Below, one piece after another: positions 35,810-45,161 of a stretch of 64,000 nucleotides of DNA. Each line of letters starts with the position of its first letter. Position 1 is the first letter of the stretch. The notes under the pieces were generated by a model, which saw only the letters and a list, made by a program, of their open reading frames with translations, searched no databases and had not been told where the DNA came from. Source of the stretch: Byssochlamys sp. IMV 00236 (lineage: Eukaryota > Ascomycota > Eurotiomycetes > Eurotiales > Thermoascaceae). Position numbers and translations under genes: made by a program. The stretch is taken from NCBI GenBank assembly GCA_001931875.2, contig MSJH02000604.1:1-64000 (forward strand), written 5' to 3'.

Positions 35810-36754
35810 CTATTTTCCTAACATCACGCCAGCTCCTCTCATGAGAACAATAGTATCTCCTGACTTCAACTTTCCATCGCCAATTGCGTCTGAAAATTCG
35901 AGAAACTCCCCAGATTCGATGTGGAAAATCCTCAATTTCGCCTCTTCGCTGTCTGCTCGATTATTCAGATTCTCAACGCCAAGTCTCCTCGCTGCATCAT
36001 CCAACACTCGTCCAACTTTCCATCGGGTGTCAAAGAAAAGATTGCTGGCAGGAGGATCCGGCCTTTGCGTCGTTGAGGTCCCGACGACATGTAAATAGAT
36101 ACGTTTGTCGGCGGGGATGCTTGCTTCGCCCTTGGCTGTCTTCTTCATCGTGTTCACCTGTACCATGCGCGAGGCGGCCGAGGTTGGTTTTGGTTTTCCG
36201 TTCGGTCCTATTGAAGTTGCATTGTTTCCCCATGTTCGAATACGAGAGAACATCGACTTGATTGTGTCGTTGGGCGTTGGTCCTCCATGGCCCGGACGTG
36301 CTCCAAGAGGGATTAACTTTGAACAATCATGCTCTTCTCTCAGACGATGTTTCAAGCAGTATTTCCGATTGCACTTATCGCAGTGCACAGCGGGATCTTT
36401 CGCGGTGTCGATGAGCGTTTTGCACGAGGGATGGGAACACTGTATCGAGTTGTAGATGGTTGGTTTCTGCAAAGGAAGACTAGACGTGGTTGATGCATTC
36501 GCCGCCTGTCGTCGTCGTGCCCATTCTCCAGCATGGCTGCATTTGTGTGCTGTCTCTGTTCGATGGTCGAGACAGAATGTGCCCTTGCAAGACTCGCAGC
36601 GGAAAGGGAGGAAATCGAGCTGGTGACAGTATTCGAACTGACAGTTGCGACCGATCGCTTCTAGGTCGTGGTCGGGAATTTGGCTGAATGATTCTGGCTT
36701 CTTTTGGTCCGAATCAGACGGTGTCTGTCTAATCGTTACCGTGATCGGAGACAT
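35810..36754 (-). CDS. cuz1: AN1-type zinc finger protein, Cuz1/ZFAND1-like
   Basis: Intronless, 314 residues. Two AN1 fingers in tandem. The first begins CQFEYCHQLDFLPFRC and ends KGTFCLDHRTETAHKC; the second begins CSHPSCKTLIDTAKDP and ends NRKYCLKHRLREEHDC. Each follows C-x2/4-C...C-x2-C-x4-C-x2-H-x5-H-x-C. The C-terminal region (about residues 215-310) ends in SGEFLEFSDAIGDGKLKSGD and IVLMRG, fitting the ubiquitin-like domain of Cuz1. In yeast and humans this protein links Cdc48/p97 to the 26S proteasome, especially under arsenite stress. The symbol is by domain order; orthology was not tested. A basic Gly/Pro linker (about 150-200) joins the two parts. Confidence 0.88.
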   Translation of the reverse strand: MSPITVTIRQTPSDSDQKKPESFSQIPDHDLEAIGRNCQFEYCHQLDFLPFRCESCKGTFCLDHRTETAHKCSHAGEWARRRQAANASTTSSLPLQKPTIYNSIQCSHPSCKTLIDTAKDPAVHCDKCNRKYCLKHRLREEHDCSKLIPLGARPGHGGPTPNDTIKSMFSRIRTWGNNATSIGPNGKPKPTSAASRMVQVNTMKKTAKGEASIPADKRIYLHVVGTSTTQRPDPPASNLFFDTRWKVGRVLDDAARRLGVENLNNRADSEEAKLRIFHIESGEFLEFSDAIGDGKLKSGDTIVLMRGAGVMLGK

Positions 36755-37568
36755 TGTATTGGGTTTATCGAGAGTGACAGACTGGGGAGAATCCAGGGAA
36801 AAAAGACAGTTCTCAGAAGATCAGGTGTTCTCGTTTCTCAAGGTATTAAAAGAAAGAAAAGCCAGGCAGGCAGTACGCGTCATGAGCGAGTGGCAAACGC
36901 CGATGGATGGATGTGAATGAGTACAAAGCAGCCTTGGAGCTGTTGCTGACAGACTGAGCGGAGCAGCCAGACACGCGGAGAAGATTCCTTGAGGCGCAGC
37001 TGTGGCGGTGCTTATCTAATCTCGATCTTCGCCCAGATCCATCTCGGGAGCTAGTCTACTTTTGGAATAGCTCGGTTATGCGGGGAAATGCCAACGTTCT
37101 ATTAGGTAAGCTAGCTACCCCGCAGGGTAACGAGTATATAACTATACCTACTCTGGAGTACATTATGTTGAGATACGTACTAGGATTAACTCAAACGATT
37201 GGAAGTATCTTATACACCATTTCTAGCGAGAAGTAGAACCCTTTTCATTAACTGAAAAAGAAAGAGTCAAGATTGGAATTTTGATTGATCGGGATACGTA
37301 GTAGGATACTCAAAACAACTCTCTTGAAAATACAGCCCATAAAGATTATGAAACAGAAGAAAGATCAATGAGAAATAGGCGATTCTAGACACGCACAGGA
37401 GGGTATATTGACAAGATTAGCGAACGCAACACCCAGACATAGTAATACAGTCGGCTAAACCGGCAGGTCAAAAAAAATGCTCCAACGTTGATGCAGGCAA
37501 GCCAGAGATTATGGATATCTTCTCAGTGTCGGATCCCGACAGACCGTGATGATGCTTTCCCCGTGCAA
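36755..37568. other. Intergenic between the AN1 and deacetylase genes
   Basis: Promoter of the AN1 gene and 3' end of the deacetylase gene, both minus strand. A short TAGGTAAGCTAGCTACC motif lies at about 37103-37119. No gene seen. Confidence 0.5.
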
Positions 37569-40500
37569 TTATGGCATATGCTCGTAGGGGTGATGGGGAT
37601 GACCAGAAGACGACGGGGGCCGGTTTTCCACGCGGCTTTCATCGACCTGGTGAGGAACGGACACCTGAGTTTTAGCGAATGGAATCGGTCCAGTAGACGT
37701 GAAAACAGGTAGATTCTGTTTGGGCTGCACCACAGACGCAGGTGGCGAGTGTACCGATATCTGCGGTGATGGCATATCATGTGAAGTGCCTGGAGTAAGT
37801 GGGGGAGACATGGTATCTGAAACAGATCGCTGAGGTGGTCCAGGGATATGGCCTCGCACGACCTCCCCGACATTACCGGTCATCACGGTCATCTGTGGCA
37901 TGTTTGGCCCTGATACCGTAGGAGACGGAGAAGAAGGCCCAGACATTGGATCATTGTGACTTTGGGCGAGTGGCACCTTTTCAAGTTGCGGTAACTGATT
38001 CCCTTCAGTGGGCTCTTGCTTGATCTGTGCTGAAGGAGGCTGAGGTTGGCCAGCACCCTTTGCAGCCAAGGGCGTCCTTGCTGCAGATTTGGGAGCAGTA
38101 GGTTGAGGTTTCGATGCCGCGGACTTCTTAGGAGACCTGGACGTAGTCTTCTTGTGCTGATCTGCAGCGTTTTCCTCGCGAATAGCATTCTCTTCAGGTG
38201 ATGGAACCTTCAGTTTGATATTGAGTTTCCGCACTCCCGCGGCAAGATTATCCATATCGTTGTTCTGTGTCTCTCCACCCGCAGAAACTCGCCTCTGTAT
38301 ACCCGAAGCCGAAGACACACCAGCCACCGAAGACGCTGCCGAGGGCTCTGCCAAAAATGGTGAGGGCACTTTCGGCACAGGAGGAACGGCTTTTCTAGGG
38401 CTAACTGATCGCTTCGGTGTTGAGCTACGGGATCCGCTCAATTTGGTCTTTTTTGCGCCCAACATATCTGACGGTTTTGTGCCAGTAGCCGTCGCAGGTC
38501 TTGAACTGACTTGGCGGCTGTCGCTGGATACCCGAGATGGGGTCCTCGCCCGTTCTTCCCGCTGAAGTTCGGGTGCATCTGACGCCAAACTAGTAGCACT
38601 CTGTCTCCGGTTGCTTTTGGAGGAACCGACAGCTGGCGACTTTCCGCGTGAAGGATCCGGGAGATCAGCGACATCGCCGATGGTAGTTCTCCGATTAGTC
38701 TTCGGTGCCGGACGCCTGGGCGTCGAGGGAACAGATGCTTTGGGCTTCCTCTCACGAAGTTGCATGCGACCCTGCTCCTTAGCAGGCATCTGTGCCCCTT
38801 CTGGGGCCGCTTGTCGTTCTCGGCGAGCTCGAGAGGAGGATTCCACCTTGAGGTCCTCCGCGCGACAGCTCATGGTCTGGCGATCGCTTGGTATGAGAAC
38901 CTTGAATAGCTCATGACTAGCAGTCGACCAGTTCACCTCAGGAAGTGGGGGAGGGATATTTAATTCACCACCTGATTTGCGATCCCGAGACGGCGTGACA
39001 GCTTTAGCGGTAGACGCCGCTGTAGGAGCAAAGAAAGTAGGCACCTTTTCACGCGGTTTGGATGGTGTAGTGGGCGGATATACCAAAGCTTCCAGTTCTT
39101 CTAATAACTCAGGTGCCCACCATTTGGTATCAAATATAATTGGCTCTTCAACGTGTGTGGGAGAAATATCACCGGCGTTTTCATTAAGACCTAGGCGTCC
39201 GATCATTTCCAAAGCGAGGCCATTTTGCTGGGCATCAGCACCAGAGACATTGCTTCGTGGATCCGCTAGACCTGAGACGTGACTCAATACTCCGCTGGTC
39301 AGTGCCCGATCACTGTACCCTCCCTCAAGAACACTGATGACTCTGCCATCGACCCCCAAGCCTTCTTCGCCGGCAAGCCTTACGATGTCAGAAGTGAATT
39401 TAGCGTAGAAATCGGTAGGAACATTGACCTTGTGCCTCTGCATGCCAGCACTTTCCCATTCGCTGGCATCAAAACCGGCAGAGATGAATATGGCCGCCTT
39501 CGGGACCGGGCCAGAGGGCGTATTTGCCAGTCGTTCAGTGTGCAGGCGTAAGAAATCGCGGGCCTTTTTGAGCAGTACTGAATAATTGTCATTGTACAGT
39601 CGCCAGAATTCTGTCGGTGTCTTCCATGGCTCGAGGTGAACGTTCCATATAGATTGTCCATGCGCATTGTCGATGCATACACTAGCATTGCGAACCTTGT
39701 CCTCTTCACCATATTCACACGGGTATGAATTGATGTCATGGAGACTAAAGTAACCAATCGCGACTTTCTTGAAAGGAGCAGCGTTCTTCCCGGCAGCGAC
39801 CGCTTTCCGGTTTTGCTCCCACGCAATGGCCTGCGAACCGTCCCCATGATGTAAATCGAAATCGATAATCGCAGCATGGGTGAGACCGTGTTCCATAGCA
39901 GCATGGCTGATACTAACATGGACATTGTTGATCCAGCAGAATCCAGAAGGATGGCCCGAAGAACAGTGATGGCCTGGGGGACGGATGCATACGAAGGCGC
40001 GCTTAGTCGAACTAGGTCCAAAAACAGCATCCACACCTTCGCACACTCCACCTAGGGCGCCCTGAAAAGCGTCCAGAGAGTCAGAGCAAAGATAGAGATC
40101 ACCTTCGTGGAGCTTGGGAGCGTTCGCATCTTCCTTCCCTGAACTGCGTGGCCGAACCAGCTCTTTCTGGTTCGAGGCTAGCCGCTCTCCTGCCGCAGCG
40201 CACATGGTTTTCAGATCATCCATCCACTTAGTGCCGTGGATGTGAGTAACTGCAGGCGAATTCAAAGGTATGCTTCTGGCTGTTTTGCGGATCTGAAACG
40301 GCGGCACAGGGAGCATCTTGACGTCCAGATCTGGGTGAGGGGGGAATTGTCCACCGGTATACCTCTTGCCAATACGCACATATGCAACACTGAGACCGAG
40401 TACAATGGCGCGAATACGCTCTGGACGCTCAACAATAGTATTCAGCGCTGCCTGCGTCGATCTCAGACGCGAGAATCTGTGTCCATAACAAGCATCTTGT

Positions 40501-41060
40501 ATCACAACCAAGGTTTCGGACTGTAAGTCCTCCGAAGAGTGAAATTCAACTTCCTTCTGGAAATGTTCAGCGGCAATAGAAGCAGCTGTGGGTGGTGGCT
40601 CTTCGACCACAGGAGACTTCGAGCGCATGTTGGTTGCTGAAGGTGATGTCAGGAAGTTCGAGGATGACCGTCTAGACAAGCTGGGACGCGGAGAAGTTGG
40701 GCCACCGGCGGTATAAGTAGATCGCAGGGAGCTCGTCGACACGCGTTTCTTTAAGCTTGTCGTTGATGTCCTGCGATCATCACGAAGGGAGTTGCAGCTG
40801 GGAGTCTTCCGCGGGGTACGGACGTTCCCTAATGGCGATAGCTGTCGTAACTGCGATGAACTTTTCTGAGACAAAGCAGGTGACAAAGCAGGCGAAGAGA
40901 CAGGTAATGGAGTCGCTGAGGCTGTCCCAATAGATAGTCGATTCAAACCGTCAGACAAACCCGTCGCATCGTTGCTTGTACGCGGATGCCGCCCTCGAGG
41001 TGAAGCCCCCTGGGCGTAAGGGGCCGAGTACGAGGAATCATGGCGCATGCTGGGATCCAT
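37569..41060 (-). CDS. hosB: Hos3-type histone deacetylase
   Basis: Intronless, 1163 residues. Zinc-dependent lysine deacetylase of the class II-like Hos3 branch, expected in the nucleus or at the bud neck/septum as for yeast Hos3. The first ~180 residues are Ser/Arg/Pro-rich. The catalytic domain (about 185-620) has ACYGHRFSR, VCIRPPGHHCSSGHPSGFCW (near 355), AAIIDFDLHHGDGSQ (Zn-binding Asp/His, near 395), FISAGFDASEWES (Zn-binding Asp, near 530) and VLEGGYSDRAL (near 575). The remaining ~540 residues are low-complexity, rich in Pro, Ser, Lys and Thr, with several SPRK/TPRR-like sites that could be kinase targets. A. nidulans HosB is, to my knowledge, the Hos3 counterpart. The length agrees with mould orthologues rather than with yeast Hos3 (about 700). 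Confidence 0.93.
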   Translation of the reverse strand: MDPSMRHDSSYSAPYAQGASPRGRHPRTSNDATGLSDGLNRLSIGTASATPLPVSSPALSPALSQKSSSQLRQLSPLGNVRTPRKTPSCNSLRDDRRTSTTSLKKRVSTSSLRSTYTAGGPTSPRPSLSRRSSSNFLTSPSATNMRSKSPVVEEPPPTAASIAAEHFQKEVEFHSSEDLQSETLVVIQDACYGHRFSRLRSTQAALNTIVERPERIRAIVLGLSVAYVRIGKRYTGGQFPPHPDLDVKMLPVPPFQIRKTARSIPLNSPAVTHIHGTKWMDDLKTMCAAAGERLASNQKELVRPRSSGKEDANAPKLHEGDLYLCSDSLDAFQGALGGVCEGVDAVFGPSSTKRAFVCIRPPGHHCSSGHPSGFCWINNVHVSISHAAMEHGLTHAAIIDFDLHHGDGSQAIAWEQNRKAVAAGKNAAPFKKVAIGYFSLHDINSYPCEYGEEDKVRNASVCIDNAHGQSIWNVHLEPWKTPTEFWRLYNDNYSVLLKKARDFLRLHTERLANTPSGPVPKAAIFISAGFDASEWESAGMQRHKVNVPTDFYAKFTSDIVRLAGEEGLGVDGRVISVLEGGYSDRALTSGVLSHVSGLADPRSNVSGADAQQNGLALEMIGRLGLNENAGDISPTHVEEPIIFDTKWWAPELLEELEALVYPPTTPSKPREKVPTFFAPTAASTAKAVTPSRDRKSGGELNIPPPLPEVNWSTASHELFKVLIPSDRQTMSCRAEDLKVESSSRARRERQAAPEGAQMPAKEQGRMQLRERKPKASVPSTPRRPAPKTNRRTTIGDVADLPDPSRGKSPAVGSSKSNRRQSATSLASDAPELQREERARTPSRVSSDSRQVSSRPATATGTKPSDMLGAKKTKLSGSRSSTPKRSVSPRKAVPPVPKVPSPFLAEPSAASSVAGVSSASGIQRRVSAGGETQNNDMDNLAAGVRKLNIKLKVPSPEENAIREENAADQHKKTTSRSPKKSAASKPQPTAPKSAARTPLAAKGAGQPQPPSAQIKQEPTEGNQLPQLEKVPLAQSHNDPMSGPSSPSPTVSGPNMPQMTVMTGNVGEVVRGHIPGPPQRSVSDTMSPPLTPGTSHDMPSPQISVHSPPASVVQPKQNLPVFTSTGPIPFAKTQVSVPHQVDESRVENRPPSSSGHPHHPYEHMP

Positions 41061-41737
41061 GGTGACTGATGGAAGAACAACAGCACCAGCAGAGTCCTCT
41101 CTGGCGCACCTCGTGAAAAGCTTTGATGGTTACGACAACACGAACATGAGGGGGAGGCGCATCCATAACAAAAGAAAGATGAGCGCCGTTGGACCCTTTT
41201 GGGGGGCATTTGCGGACAAGGGATGCGCGCGGGTCGCGTCTGCGGCCCAAGCTCCCCTCGTGCTCTCCACTTGGTGCAGCCCTACGCAGGCAACATCAAC
41301 ATAAATACATTCTTGCTGCTGGATCTGATTCGATGCTGTCTGATGGGCTGTAAACTGGCATGTTTGATATCGGAGATTTCTCGGCCCTCATACATACCAA
41401 CAAAGTTACTGTACTTCGACAACACACCAGTATCTTGAGTATGAAGACATCCTGAATACAGCTGTTTACAGAACTGGTGCAGACTTTTACACATGGAACT
41501 TTTGTCATATAGTGTCCAATGACTACATAAGGCTTGATATGAAGCCAACCATGTGTATCGGTGCATCTTGGCCTACGAGTCAGGAACAAAAGCCAAGAGT
41601 GTTAGGTCGTCAAGATGATCTTACAATATACTGTAACATGATCTGATCACATTGAAACATTCTATCCCGCAGATCCAATCCAATATTGCACCATACCTAG
41701 AACTCCACAATTGAATCAACTCCGGAAAAGATAGCAA
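41061..41737. other. Promoter side of the deacetylase gene
   Basis: No gene seen. The first ~230 bp are GC-richer and may be the 5' leader. Confidence 0.5.
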
Positions 41738-42013
41738 TCAATGCAATCCCAACAGTCCCCTCCTCATTGTAGACTTCCATATTGACCACCATCGTCTTGC
41801 AATCTTGTCTCTCCCCGTCTTTATAATTTCCTTGCGTCCCTTTTTCTCTGTAACCCAAGAGCTGGTTGCGTGTCGGCTACAAAAGCATTGCAATCGAACC
41901 GTTTCTGTCATAATGCCAGGGCAGCGTCCTCGAATGCGCGCAGAACAGTTTGTCTTGCCCATATCTTCCTGGCACTGGCACCATTCGTAGAAGGTCATGG
42001 ATTGTTTGCACAT
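41738..42013 (-). CDS. Small Cys-containing protein, unknown
   Basis: A 91-codon ATG frame on the minus strand. Its first half reads MCKQSMTFYEWCQCQEDMGK, then CSARIRGRCPG and VRLQCFCSRH, with eight Cys in the first ~50 residues. Its second half is basic. Short proteins of the form 'MCK....C.C....C......CPG......C.C' are familiar to me from Aspergillus genomes as uncharacterised intracellular proteins. There is no signal peptide, so it is not a typical secreted effector. The nucleotide composition is closer to coding than the flanks. A spurious frame cannot be excluded. Confidence 0.5.
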   Translation of the reverse strand: MCKQSMTFYEWCQCQEDMGKTNCSARIRGRCPGIMTETVRLQCFCSRHATSSWVTEKKGRKEIIKTGRDKIARRWWSIWKSTMRRGLLGLH

Positions 42014-43284
42014 GGTGAGAGATCGATCTATCGCGTGTTGGTAATAAGATATGTTTCTATTATCTTATGAAATCGTATAATGCGTGATGTTATGGCTCAG
42101 ATGAGTGTAACAGCTAGTCTTTAAGAAGCCTATCGAATAGTCAGAATGGATGCATATACGCGACAAAGTGTTAAGAACTACCTAGGTATCAGGGATACTG
42201 TCAAGAACGGTATATTCAGAGACTGATTATTTCTCTTTGGCTCTTTCTTCGTGCTTATCTTGGGTTTATCTTTCAATAATCGATCTTTTGGTTCTGCGTT
42301 TTGTTGTTCAATAGATACTGACAATAATGATCAGTGACCGACGATGACGCGAAGACAAAGATCCAGCTTGTCTATGAAGGAGAATAAAGTAAAGAAAGCG
42401 TGTCAGCGCTTAGTAGTATATGCTTCTTTAGATAAAAGTACCAAGGAAGAATATCTCGAGCGGATAAGATGCAGGACTAATGCAGACTGTTGAGGTGTGT
42501 AGATGAGATGTGTAGAGAAGGAAGACAAGGAGAGTTGAAAGGAGAGTTGAGAAGAGAGTTAAAGAGGCAACCATATCCAGGCTGCAGGTGTTGTGTGTAC
42601 GTGACTTGACGTAAGGTTGACTCGACATTCATTACATATATACCAAGGTTGGGAATTCTACTTATGGTACCAAACATAGTGATGGAGGCCTAGGAGTTAT
42701 ATTCCGCTGGTTCATGTGTACTGCAGGAAAGGAACCAAGGAACTGCACCGGAGGACTGGAAAAGGAAAACACAACAGGCACCAGTACTCTTTGAATATTA
42801 ACAGGCTTAACTAAAATTGCTATTCAAATCCTATGAATAGACTATACTGCTTTTTCGAAGTTAATTCGCTCCGGGTCTAGTTTAGACACGACTCTTCTCA
42901 TCTCCCTAGCCCCTTGTATTTTATCTCCTAATTACACAATAAATCTGAATTTAAAAGCATCTATCAGGTTTCACTATGCTGAAAACGTAGTATAAGCGAA
43001 TTATAAGACATGTTGCCATGTAAATGGGTAACAGCCTTCGTAGGAGGATACCATTCGGTTTCGGAGCTTAAGGAAGAGCTCGAGGAAAGGCTCTGGCTGC
43101 AACGTAACATAACTGCAATATGCTGCTCAATGGCTAAAAGACGTAGACTAATTACTCCATACTGAAGCTGAACTGAACTGAACTGAAGGAGTGTCATTGC
43201 CTGGTTCCCAAAACAAATGCTCCTCGCCTTTCTTTAAATACAATCTGATCTCCTCTCTCACGTGCGTTTTCCACAGCCTGTTAT
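42014..43284. other. AT-rich intergenic region
   Basis: No gene seen. A GAACTGAACTGAACTGAAGG microrepeat lies at about 43170-43189. AGAGTTGAAAGGAGAGTTGA-like near-repeats lie near 42530-42570. Confidence 0.5.
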
Positions 43285-43500
43285 TCACCCCGATTCATGA
43301 TCAGCTTGGTCCGATACCTTAATGAACGAGAAATTGACATTGTTTGCATGGGTGAACAACGACACCTGGTGTAAGTGCTGTTCGTGCTCCTCCAGCGTGT
43401 CTGACGCGATGACAAGATCATCTACGTAGATTCTGGCAAAACGACGGCATCGCCGTAGATGATTCTCCATTTGGCGTTGTACGTAAGCCGGCGTATTTTA
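43285..43500 (-). mobile_element. Ty3/gypsy-type reverse transcriptase fragment (dead)
   Basis: The minus-strand frame reads VQRQMENHLRRCRRFARIYV then DDLVIASDTLEEHEQHLHQV. FARxYVDD followed by VIxSxTLEEHxxHL is the catalytic-palm signature of gypsy-type LTR retrotransposons, with YVDD as the active site. It breaks off within about 60 codons on each side. No LTRs, integrase or RNase H are nearby, so this is a decayed fragment. Confidence 0.8.
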
Positions 43501-43627
43501 CTCTAATTATATTAGTCGAGCCCATTTCACATGGGATTAATGCTTTCCATGGACTCACCAATAAGGAGCGCCACCAGGGTAGACTCCATTGGTCTCCTGT
43601 TTTCTCCGATCATCTCGTTTTCGGTTG

Positions 43628-43850
43628 TTAGTTACATACCATAGGCAACGATAGCTTCGGAGCGGTCATTGGCGGCAAGGTATGCTTTCGTCGCTGTAAC
43701 GGAGTCCGGGGCCTTAGCGGATTCGGCGGGATGATTGTTTCCCGTGGGATTTGCGACTGAGATTCTTGTGATCCTTTGTCTGGTAGGCGGGGTTCTTTTC
43801 CTTGATAGCGGCACTCATTTCTCTGAGCTGCTCTAGGGTGAGAATAGAAT
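43628..43850 (-). pseudogene. Possible gag-like or repeat-associated remnant
   Basis: Frames on the minus strand include EQLREMSAAIKEKNPAYQTK then a basic stretch KNLSRKSHGKQSSRR, interrupted by stops. Position just 5' of the reverse transcriptase fragment on the same strand suits a collapsed gag-pol element, but the identification is weak. Confidence 0.3.
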
Positions 43851-43854
43851 CGCC

Positions 43855-44334
43855 CTAGCAGAGGGTTTCCATAAGAGGGCTGTGACTGCATAGACACCGC
43901 TGTTGCATCGTATCGCAGGGCCAAGAATAGAGATGGCCGAAGGCATATGATTTGTCTTGACAATACATAGGCCAGAAAATGTAGCTAAAAGCTGCTTTAA
44001 AAGAGATAGCTAAAATCCGTAAAGCAGGGACAATTTCAGCCTCGGGAATAGGCAAAGACAGCAGTAGTGCCATTCTCGTGATTTTGAAGCTATAACGCAT
44101 AGCATCTCTTATATCCGAGGGGCATGATATACCAAGGTAATATTCTTGTATATATGCTCGCACACCCGTATTGACAGCGGTACCTAATTCAATGTATAAA
44201 AAAGGCATGTATGTGTCCAGGGTCTCTCTTCTCAAGCACCAGTAGATACACCCCCTATATATGTTTAGGGATAATAGGATTGAGAGGTAGAGTGCAAGTG
44301 AAAGTAGGAGGAATACCAGACTATAGAATATCAA
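43855..44334 (-). pseudogene. GIY-YIG-nuclease-like fragment
   Basis: A 159-codon frame with RGCIYWCLRRETLDTYMPFL, then YIELGTAVNTGVRAYIQEYY, ALLLSLPIPEAEIVPALRIL and CLCSHSPLMETL. The spacing of G-x-IY...YI-x-LGTA...GVRA resembles the GIY-YIG fold, with YIG changed to YIE and the catalytic Arg position changed to Tyr. I recall fungal multi-copy proteins with IP..E...ALR....F.A.F...FW and HLC.W....YNGLCSHSPL elements, which this matches loosely. The N-terminal part looks frameshifted into a hydrophobic stretch. It is likely a dead copy. Confidence 0.4.
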
Positions 44335-44448
44335 AGAGGCTATGACAAAAGAAAACCTGGCAAGACGGAATAGACTTAAGGCCTTCTCCTCAGAAGAGAG
44401 AATATAATAAAACTGCGTACTAATGTAGAAGGGGACATTGATTCTATA

Positions 44449-44760
44449 CTAGTCAAGAAGAATCAGAAGGCTCTTAATATCGAGAATCTCAATCCTTTGG
44501 TCCTCCTCCCATGACTCGATACGTCGAGCCACAAGATCGCGGAATTTCTCGAGGTCAGCATGTGCCCGGCGTAGAGCATCAAGGGGCAGCTGCGCAAGAG
44601 CAGTGGGAAAATACAAAACCTCACCGTCATAACCCCGACGGGGGCGATCTTCTTCCGGGAACAAGGAGGCCAACAGCGGCGGACCGTCCGAACGGGTAAC
44701 CTGGGAGGAACCAGCGCGATCCTGGCCAGACGAACCGGGTAATAAATAGTAGGAAATAAA
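44449..44760 (-). pseudogene. Unidentified coding remnant with coiled-coil character
   Basis: The minus frame reads LFPEEDRPRRGYDGEVLYFP, then LPLDALRRAHADLEKFRDLV and ARRIESWEEDQRIE. GC content and the heptad-like Leu/Ala/Arg spacing differ from the AT-rich flanks. It ends abruptly in LLILLD. Possibly the 5' part of the same dead gene as the GIY-YIG-like fragment downstream. Confidence 0.35.
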
Positions 44761-44948
44761 CAGCGGACAATAACCGGCTGTTTTGTCGAGGACCTAGAGA
44801 AGAAAGGTGTAGAAAAGACGGCGAGATTAAAGAGATACTTAAGCAGCTTTTGAGCGATGTTGTCCGTATGTCTGAAGGGCAGGAGCCAGTGGGGTCTGCC
44901 CTCTAGTTCTCCTTGCTCCCAACCCTCTCTGTAAAAGAGGTGTTTCCG

Positions 44949-45161
44949 TTATTCTTGGTGTGAAGGTACGTAGATGATGATAAAACGGAAGTATAGATAG
45001 CCTCTTGCGGGCCGGTTTTCCGTCAAGAACACGAGTTCCTTATTGTCAAGCTCTTCCCACCTTACCTGGCCACGAAGTGTGACACAGGTCTCCTTGCGCA
45101 TCTTTTCATCTACGAGAATACACTTCCATTTCGTCGTTGTGCCAGGCACTGGAATGATCAC
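44949..45161 (-). pseudogene. Unidentified remnant, possibly of an HNH-nuclease-domain gene
   Basis: The 70-codon frame includes LDNKELVFLTENRPARGYLY followed by FRFIIIY. A GxELxFLxExRPRxRYLYFRFxM stretch is familiar to me from multi-copy fungal HNH-domain proteins, in the region after the nuclease core. No HNH core is visible. The frame abuts the ankyrin-related block at about 45155. Confidence 0.3.

Noticed and set aside
39380..40051. 223-codon minus-strand frame inside the deacetylase gene
   Set aside because: Shifted-frame shadow of the Hos3-type catalytic domain.
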